From Distichodus sexfasciatus (Eukaryota > Chordata > Actinopteri > Characiformes > Distichodontidae): a stretch of 64,000 nt of DNA. Position numbers and translations under genes: made by a program. Each line of letters starts with the position of its first letter. Positions within the stretch are counted from its first letter, which is position 1. Under the pieces are notes generated by a model that made no database searches, was not told where the DNA came from, and saw nothing but the letters and a program-made list of their open reading frames with translations. The stretch spans positions 1,034,971-1,098,970 of the forward strand of contig JAVGVS010000040.1 of assembly GCA_032718565.1 (NCBI GenBank), read 5' to 3'. Of the stretch, positions 22,691-34,470 are shown one piece after another.

Positions 22691-24296
22691 AGTGTATGTG
22701 TGTGTTTTGCTTCTCTGTTTTCTCATCAAGTCTCTTATCAGTGGTCCAGACTGTAATGGCCGGCAGCTCCACCTACGGTGATAAGGAAGTAAACTCTCTC
22801 TCTCTCTTGTTTTTCTCTCTACCTCTCCCTCTCTCTCTTTCCTTCTCTTGCACATTACCAGCTAAGACAAATGCCTATATTCCCTTTGCATTCTGTAGTC
22901 ATCTTCTCTGTGCATGCAGAGCACTTTTCCCTTTAATTACTCCTCCCTTGAGCCCGGGAGCTGCTTCGTTCTCTTCACTCCGGGCAGGGCATAAACACCC
23001 GGCATGTCAACTGGCGAGAATGTCCAGAGATACAGAGCGCTACGGGCAATTATATTTCATAGACAGTTTCAAACCCTAAAAAAGAAAATGAATAACGATT
23101 AATGTTATCAGAAGTGATTTATTATTCAAATGCACTATAATTGGAAACATAACATGTATTAGCATATCTGAAAGCCACGGGCCTAATCTTCCTCATGTGT
23201 GCACTGGCACGAAGCCAATGCTGCCAAAACTAATATACTTTCCAAACACACATACACACACACACACAAACACATTGTTTATCAAAAGCGTGTTACATAT
23301 GCATATGTTTATATAACCATTTAAGAGTATGTATTACATAGCATTAAAGTGGTGATTACTGGATGCATTGTGCAGTAATAAATCTTCAAGTTAAATGTGT
23401 ATACCAAATATCCTCATTTACACTTTTGATCTCAAATATAACCTCCCTCCCATGCATTAACAATCACCTAAAAGCTAAATGTAATTTTGCAGCCGCTGGC
23501 TACATCCCAAATGATATTAAATAGAATGTCATCTGGCATGTAGCCGTCTCCTCAGTATAATGGTACAGGGTGTGTTTTCAGAGGCAATTAATTGATGACT
23601 GCTGAAAACATCAAAGCGCTCTTTGTTCATCCCATCATAAGCTTTTACTCTACAGGAATTTGGACTTCCATCTTTTGTCTGAAAACGGCGCTGGCAAATG
23701 AAAACGGCATAAACCCAGCAACCTGAAAATCTTTCCTGCACAACAAATCTGGAAGCTCCATCTTCCATGAACTCTTCCACATCAAAATCTCCCACATATA
23801 AATTAAGTCAAACCAACCCAACGAGTCAGGGACCTTTTCCACAAACCATATACAAAACTAAATTGGGATTGACTGTGAGTCGGTGAACTTTAGTAGAGCA
23901 CCGCAGGCTCTTCCAGCTTTAGAAGAACACCAAGCTGTTATCCTAAAATTTCAGAGCTGACCTTTAATTTCCGGCAAACGCGTCTCATGTCTGACACTGT
24001 CGACACCATGAAGGTCTATTACACAACAATAGCAATTATCACTGATTGCCAATGTGTTGCTGTGTGGACGATCCTGTCCTTATGGATTAATAGAGGTTGT
24101 TATTTCCTTCAACCTCTATAACCCTGAGCCATATTATAAGACTTTTAGATTTACCTGCACTACTTACAATAAACAAGTACTAGCTCTGTGGTAGAGCTGT
24201 AATATCTTTTTAAAGCTGTAATATTTATCTCATATTAGGTTTTTTTTTTTTTTTACAATCAGTTACAAACTTGTAAATATTAACGTTTGTATTGTT
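22691..24296. other. intergenic, pyrimidine-rich patch and CA repeat
   Basis: A CT-rich segment (about 22793-22855) and a CA microsatellite (23244-23274) are the only repeats seen. Two overlapping minus-strand frames at 23529-23842 have no recognisable domain. Confidence 0.4.
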
Positions 24297-24521
24297 GAAT
24301 GTAACAGCATCATATGCAGAGTTAGGAGTGGGTGCATTTTCTGGCAGGGAGCTCTGCCATAAAAAGCACCCCCCTGTAACTTCTTTTCAAGGTTTTCAGT
24401 CCAAACAAATTTTGGATGTTATTCTTGTCAGACCATGATGTGTAACTGGTGCAAGTATTATGAATGTAACAGCATCATGTGCAGAGTTAGAAGGGGGTGC
24501 ATTTCCTGGCAGGTGATCTGT
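24297..24521 (+). repeat. 60-bp direct repeat with 165-bp period
   Basis: The block GAATGTAACAGCATCAT.. through GGTGCATTT.CTGGCAGG occurs at 24297-24356 and again at 24462-24521 with about 85-90 percent identity. The following bases also share short matches (AAAAA.C.CCC). This is a local tandem-type duplication of unknown origin. Confidence 0.75.
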
Positions 24522-25049
24522 TGCAAAAACCTCCCTTTACATTTGTTTGAGGTGGTTTAGTGCTAAGATATTATTTTAGGTTATCATATTTTAGATTTTA
24601 GATCCAGGCATATTTTTATTCCTTCAGGTGACTTTAGTGAGCAAATGATTTTATTAGTGAGTGTTGTTCATAACAGGCCTCTCTAGATTCAGTTTAATGT
24701 TTCCTCAAACAGTGACATTTTTAATGACCCTAAACATGTGAAAGGTGTTGCTTGCTATATGTTTATGTATAATACAAAATGCTACTTCCTCCCAGAATAG
24801 ATACTTGAATTTTAGTCATGATTTCAGTAAGAACAGCACGGCGTTAAACAATAATATCCATAATCCATTACACTAGCCAGGTAAATGTGTGCAGTTTGCA
24901 TGGAATTAAATAGCTAGTGGATTGTGCACTTATAATATCGGTAAAATATTTATTTCAAAGCTTTATGAAAAATACGACGAGAGTGTAGGAACGAATTGAA
25001 CGTTAATGTTTATGGACAGTATTTCGTATAAAGGCGAAGGTCATCAAAT

Positions 25050-25529
25050 GCGCGCACCTGTGTCGGGGGGGCTTCTCGCGGCAGGGGTCCCGATTTCAGC
25101 ACGACACCTGTCACCCAAACAAACACGCAGTAAGAGGCGCTAATGTGAGCGTCCTGTTAATGTTGGTGGCGTCAGTTACACAATGGACCCGGAGCCAGCA
25201 CAACAGAGCCAGCAGGGCCCGGCCAGGAATGCATTTCTTACTCGGAAATTTCGTCTTTCCTCCTCTACCTACAGTAAATATATTGTCTATTCAGGGAGAT
25301 TTGGGCTTAACAGCCAATTGGTAGAGAAAAACAAACAAGAATTTGCAGGATGTGATTGCTACATTCATGTAGTTGTAAAAAGCATGACAGTATATTAAGT
25401 AATCCAAAGTATTCAGAATACGTTACTCACATTGAGTAACTTAACGGAATATGTTACAAACTACATTTTGGAGCATGTATTCTGTAATCTGTAGTGGAAT
25501 ACATTTTAAAAGTAACCTTCCCAACACTG
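25050..25529 (-). mobile_element. hAT-type element fragment, one end preserved
   Basis: The right edge ends AGTAACCTTCCCAACACTG (25511-25529), matching the terminus of the complete hAT element at 32855-33932. Inside it are alternating ATTC / GTAACTT motifs typical of such sub-terminal repeats. A 71-codon frame at 25183-25398 begins in a GC-rich part of the block. It may be a decayed internal exon of the element, but I do not recognise the product. The left terminus and target duplication were not found. Confidence 0.55.
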
Positions 25530-28500
25530 CTTGTTACCATGCTCTTTAAATTCCTGCTCGACACTAAACTACAACTAAGCTTGCTTTGTCTGCAGTAAAG
25601 GTTCCTTTATGAGTGTTCTAAAATGTCATTAGTTAACGCTTTATAACTTGCAGGTATAACCATCAGTGCGGCGCTGACTGCTGATCTAATCAGCTTAATT
25701 AGAGGAGTTTCATATGCCACCAGCAGAGGGCGACCAACGTTCACTTTTATGCACAATGTATACAAATGAGCAAAGTCATCAGAGCATTTACTTAACTGAT
25801 CTTTCACATGCTCCACAGCATTAATGTGTTTTTAAAGTCTAGCATGTTTCTACAGCAACGCTGGACACATTTAGAGACATTTGACCAAATGGTTGCTTTG
25901 TGAACTCCTGCAACGTCTCTGGAAGTGATTTTTTTCCTAGATTGTAATTTACAAGCTAAAGCTTTAGAACATGGCCAAAGCCTAATCGTCTATGATATAA
26001 TTCTTGATGACCCTCATAATCTAGATATAGAAACATCATTTAGCAACATTACCATCATATTGAAATGTGCCCATTCTGAGGCGGGCTAACTGTGACAGCT
26101 GGCATTTCCACTTGATGGAGCTCCTCGGCTTCCTCTCCATCAGACTGCCATTAACTCTGAGAGGGCGCCATTATGGCTCCGGCTATACTTTACGTTCCAG
26201 ACATGCAAAGCACGGGCTTGACGTTCTTATTTATCCGGGCTGCCGTATACATCGGAGGCCTCAGTGCCGGATTGGGGTCTTATTCAAACAAGCTGGGGTT
26301 TAATAGGAACTCACCCGTGACCCGCAGAAACGGAGGGAGACATGGGAAGAGTGTGACTGCGGCCGGAGAACGAGGCGGTCGATACTCCCAGCGTGCCAGG
26401 CACAAACAAACCTGGTCCCTGTGAAACAGCAGCAGCGGGCGGATTATGTTTCGCAAATAAACACTGGACGTTGAAAGATGAGTGAAAAGCCAAATGGAAG
26501 TCATCTGCTTCCTTGTTTCAAAAACACAAATTCTGGGCACATTGCAATAAAAGCTATTACTACTGTGATTTTTAGATTTAAAACTCTGATTTCACACTGT
26601 GAAGAGCAGGTAAGAGAAGTAAAGAAATCACAATTGACAATAGATGAAGATTTATTCAGAAGAGCCATATAAGAGGGACGATTAGATGCTATCAGATGAC
26701 CTCACACAATGCAATTTTCTGCTAGGCCTAATTCCTTCGGCCCCACATCACTTGTTTACATCATAGATCCTACACGTTGGTCTACATGTTGCTGATTCCC
26801 AGGGGTGTCTGAGAGACCAGACAAGCAGCATGCCCAAACACACATCGCTTCGTGCTGGGGGTCTCCATTTTTAAAAGCCCTAAATACTGTGTTGTGTCAT
26901 TAGGTTGGAGCTTTATTGTCTGCCCCAGACCCCAGTGCGTGGTATTAAAATTAGGGCTGTGCGCAGAGCTCCGGCACTCTTAGTGATTCTATTTACATAA
27001 TGATGCGGCTGGATGCAGAGTTCCCAGTGCCAGCTGAATGTGCTGCCATATGGCACAGAGAGGGGGGCTGTGTCACTGAGGAGAGAGAAAGAGAGAGGTC
27101 GGCCTGCTGGTGTTTAGGGGGGAACGTTCCCACAGTGGTCCTGATGGAGGTCAGGATGCAGACTGTGGACAGAAGCTCCCCCGTCTCAGATTAATTACAT
27201 TTATCATAATTAGTGCAAGCCAATCGGCTTCCATCGATGAGCCAAAGTAAAGGGTTTTATTTTGTACAACACCCAGACAGAAAACATTGAGCCTCATTAA
27301 TCAACTGTTGCTTAAGAAGAAATTTGCTCTTAAAACCCATTTAGACAGATTCTGACATTCACCAGTGCTTTTAAATTTAAAATTTTATTCCTAGTTAAGA
27401 ACAGAATCTTCAAAGAGAATTCTTACAAAATTTATTGCATGTGTGAGGTTTCTTCAGTTATACAAGTGTAGAATATTATTCCATTTAAATGTATTAACAT
27501 TCTTAAGATGAAATGTAACAAACAGCTATTGAAGAAGAAAATATTGGTGAATGAGGCTCACTGACATTGCCATAATGTAAAAGATTCAATACTGTTGCTA
27601 TTGTTCCAGTAAAATCTTACAGGAATGTGCATTTTTCCATCCTTGTTACTGATGTTAACTCAAGAAAACATATATGCATCATTACACGTGTGGACGCACA
27701 TGTGTGCACACGCTAACGCATGCTCTCCCCTACACAAACCAGCACAATGAACAGAATAACTATGTCCAGATGGCAGCCATATTGGCTCCAAAGCCATCCC
27801 CAGCTGCTCCTTCTGAACATGACTGTGCACCTTCTCATCAGCTGCACCATGCTGACAACACATGCCATGTGCAAAATCAACTGATCTCTCTCCCTCCCTC
27901 TCCCTCTCTCTCTTGCTCTCAGAACAGCAGCAGATGTGTGAACTGGGAGTAGGTTGCCTGCGCTGCTGTGCTGCCTATTCATTAATTAATGTCAGCACAG
28001 TGTAGTTGCATAGATTATGCCTTCAAGAGCATCTTTCTTTCACATTTAACTTTTTAAAGAAAGAACATTAAAATTTCTATGATTTTTCATCATAAATGAA
28101 AAAAATGCATCTAAATTTGTGCTTTGAATTGATACATCGTCCATGATTTTCTTACTTCTTAGACAGGATTTGATGAAGTGTTTCATTCAGATGGAGGTTA
28201 AACAGCAGCTGTTGACTTACATCCAGCTTTTAAGGTATGAAGAACAGAAGTGGACCACAAAGCTCTGATATACGCCCATCTGGAAAAGAATGTCTGCAAA
28301 AAGCTGTAAAATTAAATGTAAATGTAACAAATATTATGATATCACATGTTAATCACAGCAATTAACCATGAGTAACTGCACTGTCAGAAAGTATGTGAAA
28401 TGTGTTTATCATATCACAGTTTCCATTTGAAACATCAGACTCCATCAGGTTCCACTGTAGATTCTAAGATCATGTAGAACACTGCATCATGTTGCTGCAT

Positions 28501-28628
28501 CAACAGGTAAAATCGTGCTATAGGTCAGATTTTAATTACAGGTGAAGGTGATGAAGGTGATTATTGGTAATCTTGTTCATATGTAAATCCTTTTAATGCT
28601 GTCTCTTTTAATACAGACTGAGGTACCT
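25530..28628. other. intergenic, no gene seen
   Basis: Includes a GC-richer patch at 26070-26440 with overlapping frames on both strands and no recognisable product. A CT-rich run lies at 27887-27917. No RNA gene or exon is supported. Confidence 0.4.
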
Positions 28629-28655
28629 TTATGCCATTTAACAGATACTCTTGAG
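28629..28655 (+). mobile_element. short SINE family B remnant
   Basis: TATGCCATTTAACAGATACTCTTGAGCAG matches the tail region of SINE family B (compare 41478-41520). It lies immediately upstream of a composite SINE. Confidence 0.5.
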
Positions 28656-28667
28656 CAGTTTCCAAAT

Positions 28668-29022
28668 GGGACGACACTGTGGCGCGGTGGTTAGTGCTGC
28701 CGCCTCACAGCGAGAAGGTCCTGGTTTCGAACTTTGGGTTGGCCGTGGGGCCGTTCTGTGTGGAGTTTGCATGCTTTCCCCATGTTCACGTTGGTTTCCT
28801 CTCATGGTCCAAAGGCATGCAATATAGCTTAATTGGCGACTCTAAACTGGCCCTGTAAGGTGAGAGTGTGATTGCGTGAGTGTGTGTGCCCTGTGCTGTG
28901 TTGGCACCTGCCCAGGGTGGTTCTCTGCTTTGCATCCGTAGTTTCTGGGATAGTCTCCGGTCCCTCCGTGACCCCTGTTGGGAATAAGCAGTTCGGATAA
29001 TGAATGAATGAATGAATGAATG
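28668..29022 (+). mobile_element. composite SINE, family C, near full length
   Basis: The 5' head GACACTGTGGCGCGGTGGTTAG, followed by the GCCGCCTCACAGC and GGTTTCGAACT blocks, is tRNA-like. The middle contains TGTGTGGAGTTTGCATG.TTTCCCC, TGGTCCAAAGGCATG and CTAAACTGGCCCTGTAAGG. The 3' end is GTTCGGATAATGAATGAATG with a (TGAA)n tail at 29000-29022. The copy at 54860-55085 carries the same blocks in reverse order on the other strand. About 355 bp long. Confidence 0.8.
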
Positions 29023-31652
29023 CATGAATGAGTTTTCAACTGGACACCAGGATTAATCTCACAGCTTCTTGATTTTTTGCCCTGGTCTTGTCATAGCAAA
29101 CCAGGACCATGTACTGTCACTCCTACTGTTCCCTTTTGCAGCCATGGCTCTCAACCCCTTACAGAGTCGCTTCTTTCCGTGACTCCTTTAGAGACGTCGA
29201 GACTGAGCGGAGACAGAGCTTCTCTGTCTCACACTTGCGACTCTATGGTGTTGCAGTCGGCATTACTGGACCTCAAGGACGAAGCAGAACCCACGAGGAA
29301 AACGTTTTCAAGTTAATTACTCAAGCATAAATTGCTGAATCTTGTGATCAGCGATTAGATCAAACACAAAGGGATCTCTTTGATGCAAGGCACATAACTG
29401 CAGGGTATTTGTGTGAAAAAAATGAATACTTTATACAGCATGCTATTAAATATTAGCCTTTAGTCATGCTTATCTTATTTCTATACTCATACGTGACTAT
29501 GGATGGCTCGACATGATGAGGAGAGATGGGTGGCGTGGCTCACATGTGAGAGAGTCACATTAGGAATCCATGACGTAATTAGAAATCAAAAGCCTTTTAT
29601 CTGTTAAAACTCCATAATTAAGCCCACAATTGCACATCTACAGACTGAAATGTTGTTCGCTGTACTTGTGTTGGAAACTTCCGCTTTAGGATTCATCAAA
29701 CAAACACACACTTAGTCCATGACTGTGTAATTTGCACTGTGTGAGAAGTATGTAAAACCAAGTGAGTGTAAAACAGTGGGAGATGGTGTAAACTTTACCA
29801 CGCATGCAAACTAATCTTCAGAGTTTTATGAGTTCTCATAAACTCAGTGTCGGCTCGGCTGATAAAGGCCCGTCATTGGCTGGTCAGAACACATGAAAGG
29901 AAATGAAAGCCTTTGGTGTGGACGAGGATGTTGGAGTTTTAAAATGCTGCTGTCATAAAGTGCTTGCTCGGGCATCTGGGCATTTTGACTTTTGCACTTT
30001 AACCACTTTTTGTCTGGCAAGAGTCAACAATCATAGGTGATAAACTTGCTTGTCTCTCTCATCTAACTGGATAACAGTTTTGCACCTTCACTGTGTTTAT
30101 TCATAAACAGGACAGAAACATTGATAAGAGGTAACTGTCTTTCATCACAATGATAATTCCAGCTCATATAACATTATACTTGAAAAACAGGACAAAATCA
30201 ATGAGGAAACTGAGCCGGCACAGATCCTGACACTTTAACAAGGTCATAAAAATGATGCATTCTGAACTGGCACTCAGTTAATTGATTCAATATTTACTCA
30301 AACATGTCTCATCTTGATAATCAATCTTGTTCATAATCAGTGGTTGCCTACCAAAAATTAGGGCAATATGTCAACTACAAGTATTGTGAGCTTCATTGGA
30401 TTATAAGGTAAATTAGAACAGATCCCAATATACTCATTGGTTGTATTCTTTACTTTAATCTGTTTTCTATTTCATATTGTTCATATAGTAAAAAAAAAGT
30501 CCTTACGCACATTTTTGCTTTCTACATTTTACCCAAAGATGTGATGTTAACTTCATATATTTCAGTTACAAAACTGGCTCAACCTAAACAATCTTTTCCA
30601 ATGTGGGGACATGAAAAACGCCTTTATTGAACTTGATTCAATTTTTCTCATCAACCAGATGATTATGTAACAGTCATGATTGTGGGAAAAGCACAACATC
30701 TTCAGTATGACTGATCCATGGGCTTACAAGGCCTTAGACACAGTATGTTTCGACCTTTTCTTCTCTAGATTGACTTATTGTTTCTCTGCACTTATCTAAT
30801 CTCCATCTTCTCTCCCTTCTGGTTGTAGGATAATGAGACCACAGACATAAAGCCAGGCGAAGCTCTGCAGCACATTCGTTTGTTGACTTACTGGCTTTCA
30901 GGCTCTAAATCTCAACTAAGCAAACTCTGTCATGCTCTGCTGAGACTTTACAGACCCTTTCAGTAGGAAACATCCCACTTCCACAACATCCTTGGACCTC
31001 TCGGTCCCTGCGGTAGGAAAGAGGAAAGCAGGAGAAGAAGGGCGGCGAGTAGAGAGAAAGAGAGAGAGCACTGAGAGATGCTGGGTTGTAGTGCCGAGGC
31101 CAGTGTAGTCGGTCAATCTTGTTTCTGAAAACAAAAAAACACACTTGCTGCAATTCCCAGAAGGTGGAAGAGTGCATTACAGTGGGGGCCAAATGGAAAC
31201 GACCCATCAAAAGGAGCCATGTGAACCCTGTATCCCCAGGTTGGGATTAGGCTGCTGTCGCAGAGTGGAAGAGACATGGCTCACGGGGGCTCTAGTGCTG
31301 AACCGCTCCCCTGGCACCAGTTTTGGGCATATTGCCCGGAGCGCCTTGGTGTCCTCATGCAAACCCAGTACCGCAACTGCTAACGGCACAGACATGCCGT
31401 GTTACAGCACTTCAGAGTGGACTGGGACCACAACAGAATATGCAAGCATAATATCAGAATTTTGAGGTTAGAAAACTAACGGGGTTGCATATTTTAAACT
31501 CACTAAACTCTAAATATGCAAATTACCAAACAAGAGGGGAACATCTCCTCAAGCAAGCACGGTATTTGAGAAAAAGACCACCAACCCGTTTATTATGCAT
31601 TATCCTATCTAGTACCAGACAGGAAAAAAGGCCAATTTTAGTGTTTCCTCAT
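29023..31652. other. intergenic, no gene seen
   Basis: AT-rich DNA. The 101- to 106-codon frames at 30905-31465 overlap on opposite strands and show no domain. Confidence 0.45.
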
Positions 31653-31912
31653 GTGAAGGTGAGCAATTATTTGTAATTGTGAACACACCACAGCATAGCA
31701 CACAGTGCGCCACAATGAAATGTGACCTCTTCATTTGACCTATCCATGAAGGAGCAGTGGGTAGCTGAAATGGGCAGCACCCAGTGAACAGTGCTTAGGG
31801 ACAGTACCTTGCTCATGAGTACCTCAGTGGTACCTTTACCGATCTGGGATTTGAACCAACAACCTTCCGTTCACAGGGCGAACGCCCTAACTGTTACGCT
31901 TCCAGCTGCATT
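31653..31912 (-). mobile_element. tRNA-derived SINE, family A, copy 3
   Basis: The minus-strand copy aligns throughout with 901-1136. It shares the tail GTTCACAATTACAAATAATTG, the CAGTGTGCTATGCTGTGGTGTG block, the CCTAAGCACTG block and a tRNA-like head ending in CTAACTGTTACGC (reverse of a GCGTAACAGTTAG A-box region). Confidence 0.8.
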
Positions 31913-32846
31913 ATTGGGCTGTTCAGATGAAAGATAAGTAAATGGGGTTATCAAGCAGTGTTCCCAGCTCACCGACATGTCGACCAATCAGGTAAATGCC
32001 CGATATACCATGGGTCCAATCCAACACTGCAGCACATCTTGGCTCATGTACATTTCAACAGTCAGCCTCATTTAGCATTCCGATGCTTCACTGATGCATT
32101 TACTCTGTGTCCGAACTGGAGTGTGCTCATTTGCTTGGCCAATCGATGAAGTGCTGGACGGGTGAGTTGTTAGTTCAGGGCAGTAGCTGCTCTGTTTGCT
32201 CAGCTTTTTAAGGGCCATCTCTAAGAGAGCAAATGACAGCAAGCAAAACAGTGGCCTTATGGTGCTCGGCAGGGTTCCGGCAGGGACAGGGTCAGGGGTG
32301 TGTGCTGGGTCCTCTCCCCTTCTGTTTTGTTGAGAGCAGTTTTCCACACACAAACTGTTTTTCAGCCTTGACTGGGGCATTTGGGGCTCCAAATGGTAGT
32401 CTGGGCTTTGCCATAAACCTCCCTGACTACTGCTCTCTGTCAGGATACAGGATAAAATCTAAAAAACAGAGTTAAAAAAAAGGAATGCTTTTGCTATATG
32501 TTACACACAAGATCTCTCTATACTGAAAGCCTGCTTTTGCCATTACATTTACACGTTCAACAGAATATGGAGTGATTTTATTTTTCATCACAGACAATAG
32601 CAGAGTTTCAGCTGCAGTAAAACAAATATTTGTTTAGAAAATGGTAATGGACAGTGAGAATTTTGATAAGTGGACCTGTAACGTAATGGCAGGACTTTAC
32701 GTGCTCAAACTTGGCATATACCACTTGCTGTTTGGCAGTTGACACTTGTTTGGGCAGTAAGAGTGCCGCCCTGCCCTCTGTTATTATCCGTCTGATAAGA
32801 TTATGATCGTTATTCAGACAGATTGTCTAGTATTTTGTCAGACAAC

Positions 32847-32854
32847 ACTGTATG
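32847..32854 (+). repeat. 8-bp target-site duplication, left
   Basis: ACTGTATG directly precedes the hAT terminus and is repeated exactly at 33933-33940. Confidence 0.9.
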
Positions 32855-33932
32855 CAGTGTTGGGGAGTAACGAGATACATGTAACAGCGTTATGTAATCT
32901 AATTACAAAATAAATGTAACAGTAATCCATTACAGTTACTGGAGAAAAATGTGTAATTCAATTACAGTTACTTATGAAAATATTCAGAATTTCAATTTGA
33001 GGTACATCTGAATGTTGTCAGCAAAACCTTGCTAAAATATTAAATAATATTATTTTTTACTGTTTCACACGTTTTCCTTATACAAACATCCTCCTTTGCC
33101 GTTTCCCTCCACAGCCGATAGTTTGATACTATTCTGAACATTCTGATAGGCTCTCCAATCACTTCTGTTAGTACTTGCCTGTGCATGCAGCGATCTGAAT
33201 TATAGTTGCCAACCTACCAGCAATGTCACATAAAAATGCATTCCATAGCTGGAAATTTAGAAAACATTTCCGATATCTCACGGAAAAGGGCACAAATTTA
33301 ACTGTGCAATGTAATGCTTGTTTGCCAGCTATCAAGATGTTGTCCACATCGAAAATATCCATGTCCAACCTGAAGAAACATCTAGAGGTAAGTGCTGCTT
33401 ACTATAACTGCAAACGGAATATTAAACTAAACAGGGAAGTCAAGACTACCTTCACAGAGACATACAGAGACCACCCTGTATCTTCATCATTCCACACGCT
33501 TTTAATGTGCCTAAATGAAAATGTACAGGTATGCCTATTTTAGCTCCATATTTCGTTTCATAACATTATGCTAGCTATTATAGATAGTTAGCTAAGGAGG
33601 TCTTTGAGCCATATATGTTGCACTTCCCCTCCCGTTGGCAGTAAAATGTAACGTACCATTCTCCAGCAATAGATAATTATATTGTTCATTAATCTATGTT
33701 AGGTCTGATATTAGCAATCCTGACTTGCTATATATCATTGAAAATTTACTAGCTAAGTAGCTAGTACAGAATACTCATTCAAAAATAAGAAAAGTAATTA
33801 AAAGTAATTGAAAAGTAATTAGTTACATTACTTTGTTAAAGTAATTGAAATAGTTACACTACTATTACATTTTAAACAGTGTAACTTGTAACTGTAACGA
33901 ATTACATTTCTAAAGTAACCTTCCCAACACTG
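32855..33932 (+). mobile_element. hAT-superfamily element, 1078 bp, with BED exon
   Basis: The element starts CAGTGTTGGGGAGTAAC and ends GGTTACTTTCCCAACACTG-like (GTAACCTTCCCAACACTG), giving terminal inverted repeats. Both ends carry long sub-terminal arrays of TAATTAC / GTAATTA motifs in opposite orientation. Exact 8-bp duplications of ACTGTATG flank it, which is the hAT signature. Inside lies one open zinc-finger exon (33223-33387) with a good splice donor, but no DDE catalytic region. It is therefore a deletion derivative that cannot move by itself. Confidence 0.88.
33223..33387 (+). CDS. BED-type zinc-finger exon of a hAT transposase (partial)
   Basis: Fifty-five open codons from ATG to a strong donor (CTAGAG|GTAAGT). 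The protein has W at residue 10, an F.Y.L..KG segment, C-x2-C in VQCNAC, then SMSNLKKHLE supplying the first zinc-binding histidine. This is the usual N-terminal DNA-binding BED finger of hAT transposases (WKFRKHF...CNAC...SNLKKHL). The second histidine would normally lie in the next exon, which is missing here. The frame has no internal stop even though the rest of the transposase is gone. It could be simply young, or kept because the exon is spliced to something else. Confidence 0.7.
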
Positions 33933-33940
33933 ACTGTATG
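33933..33940 (+). repeat. 8-bp target-site duplication, right
   Basis: ACTGTATG immediately follows the right terminus of the hAT element and is identical to the left copy. Confidence 0.9.
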
Positions 33941-34227
33941 TCAGCTACTGTCTACACCCAACATACGCCATTACTTTTTCTTCTACAACCTATGGAAGTA
34001 TGAAGAAAGTGGGGAAAATGTTTCTTGCAATCATATAATTTTGAATGTTGACATGGATTCATGTTTGTGAACATGGCACTTGAAATTCTGGTATTGCTAT
34101 TCAAAAGTCAAAAGAATTAAACATCCTTATACAATTTAAATCAGATTCTGGGATTTGTTAATTAGTAAAAATCAAATGGAAATCAAACATATAAAGCAGT
34201 GCTGTCACTATCTGAATGAGAACTCCA

Positions 34228-34470
34228 TTTTTTGTTAAAATAAGTCAAAGTCAAAGTAAACGTTATTGTCTCTCTGTTTATACTGTACAAGTATACCAAG
34301 AGACGAGACAACGTGGCTCCAGTTTTAACAGTGCAATGAACAAGGAACAAAGAACAAATAATGTACATAGAATAAAATATATAAATAGAATATAATACAT
34401 ACACTTTAAACTAGAAGTAGAATATAAATGTAAACTTTACATTTTAAACTAGAAGTAGAAAGAGAAACAA
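34228..34470 (+). repeat. probable interspersed repeat (AAGTCAAAGTAAACG.TTATTGTC type)
   Basis: The sequence TCAAAGTCAAAGTAAACGTTATTGTC..CTGTACAAGTATACCAAGAGACGAGACAACGTGGCTCCAG has the form of a widespread fish repeat. It is followed by a short internal duplication of AAACTAGAAGTAGAA(T/A) at about 34408-34458. No coding capacity. The classification is from memory of the general pattern. Confidence 0.45.

Noticed and set aside
22793..22860. CRISPR-like or regular short repeats
   Set aside because: This is a vertebrate pyrimidine-rich low-complexity run, with no spacer structure.
23529..23842. Small secreted or enzyme-like protein on the minus strand
   Set aside because: Two overlapping frames without domain, start context or splice support.
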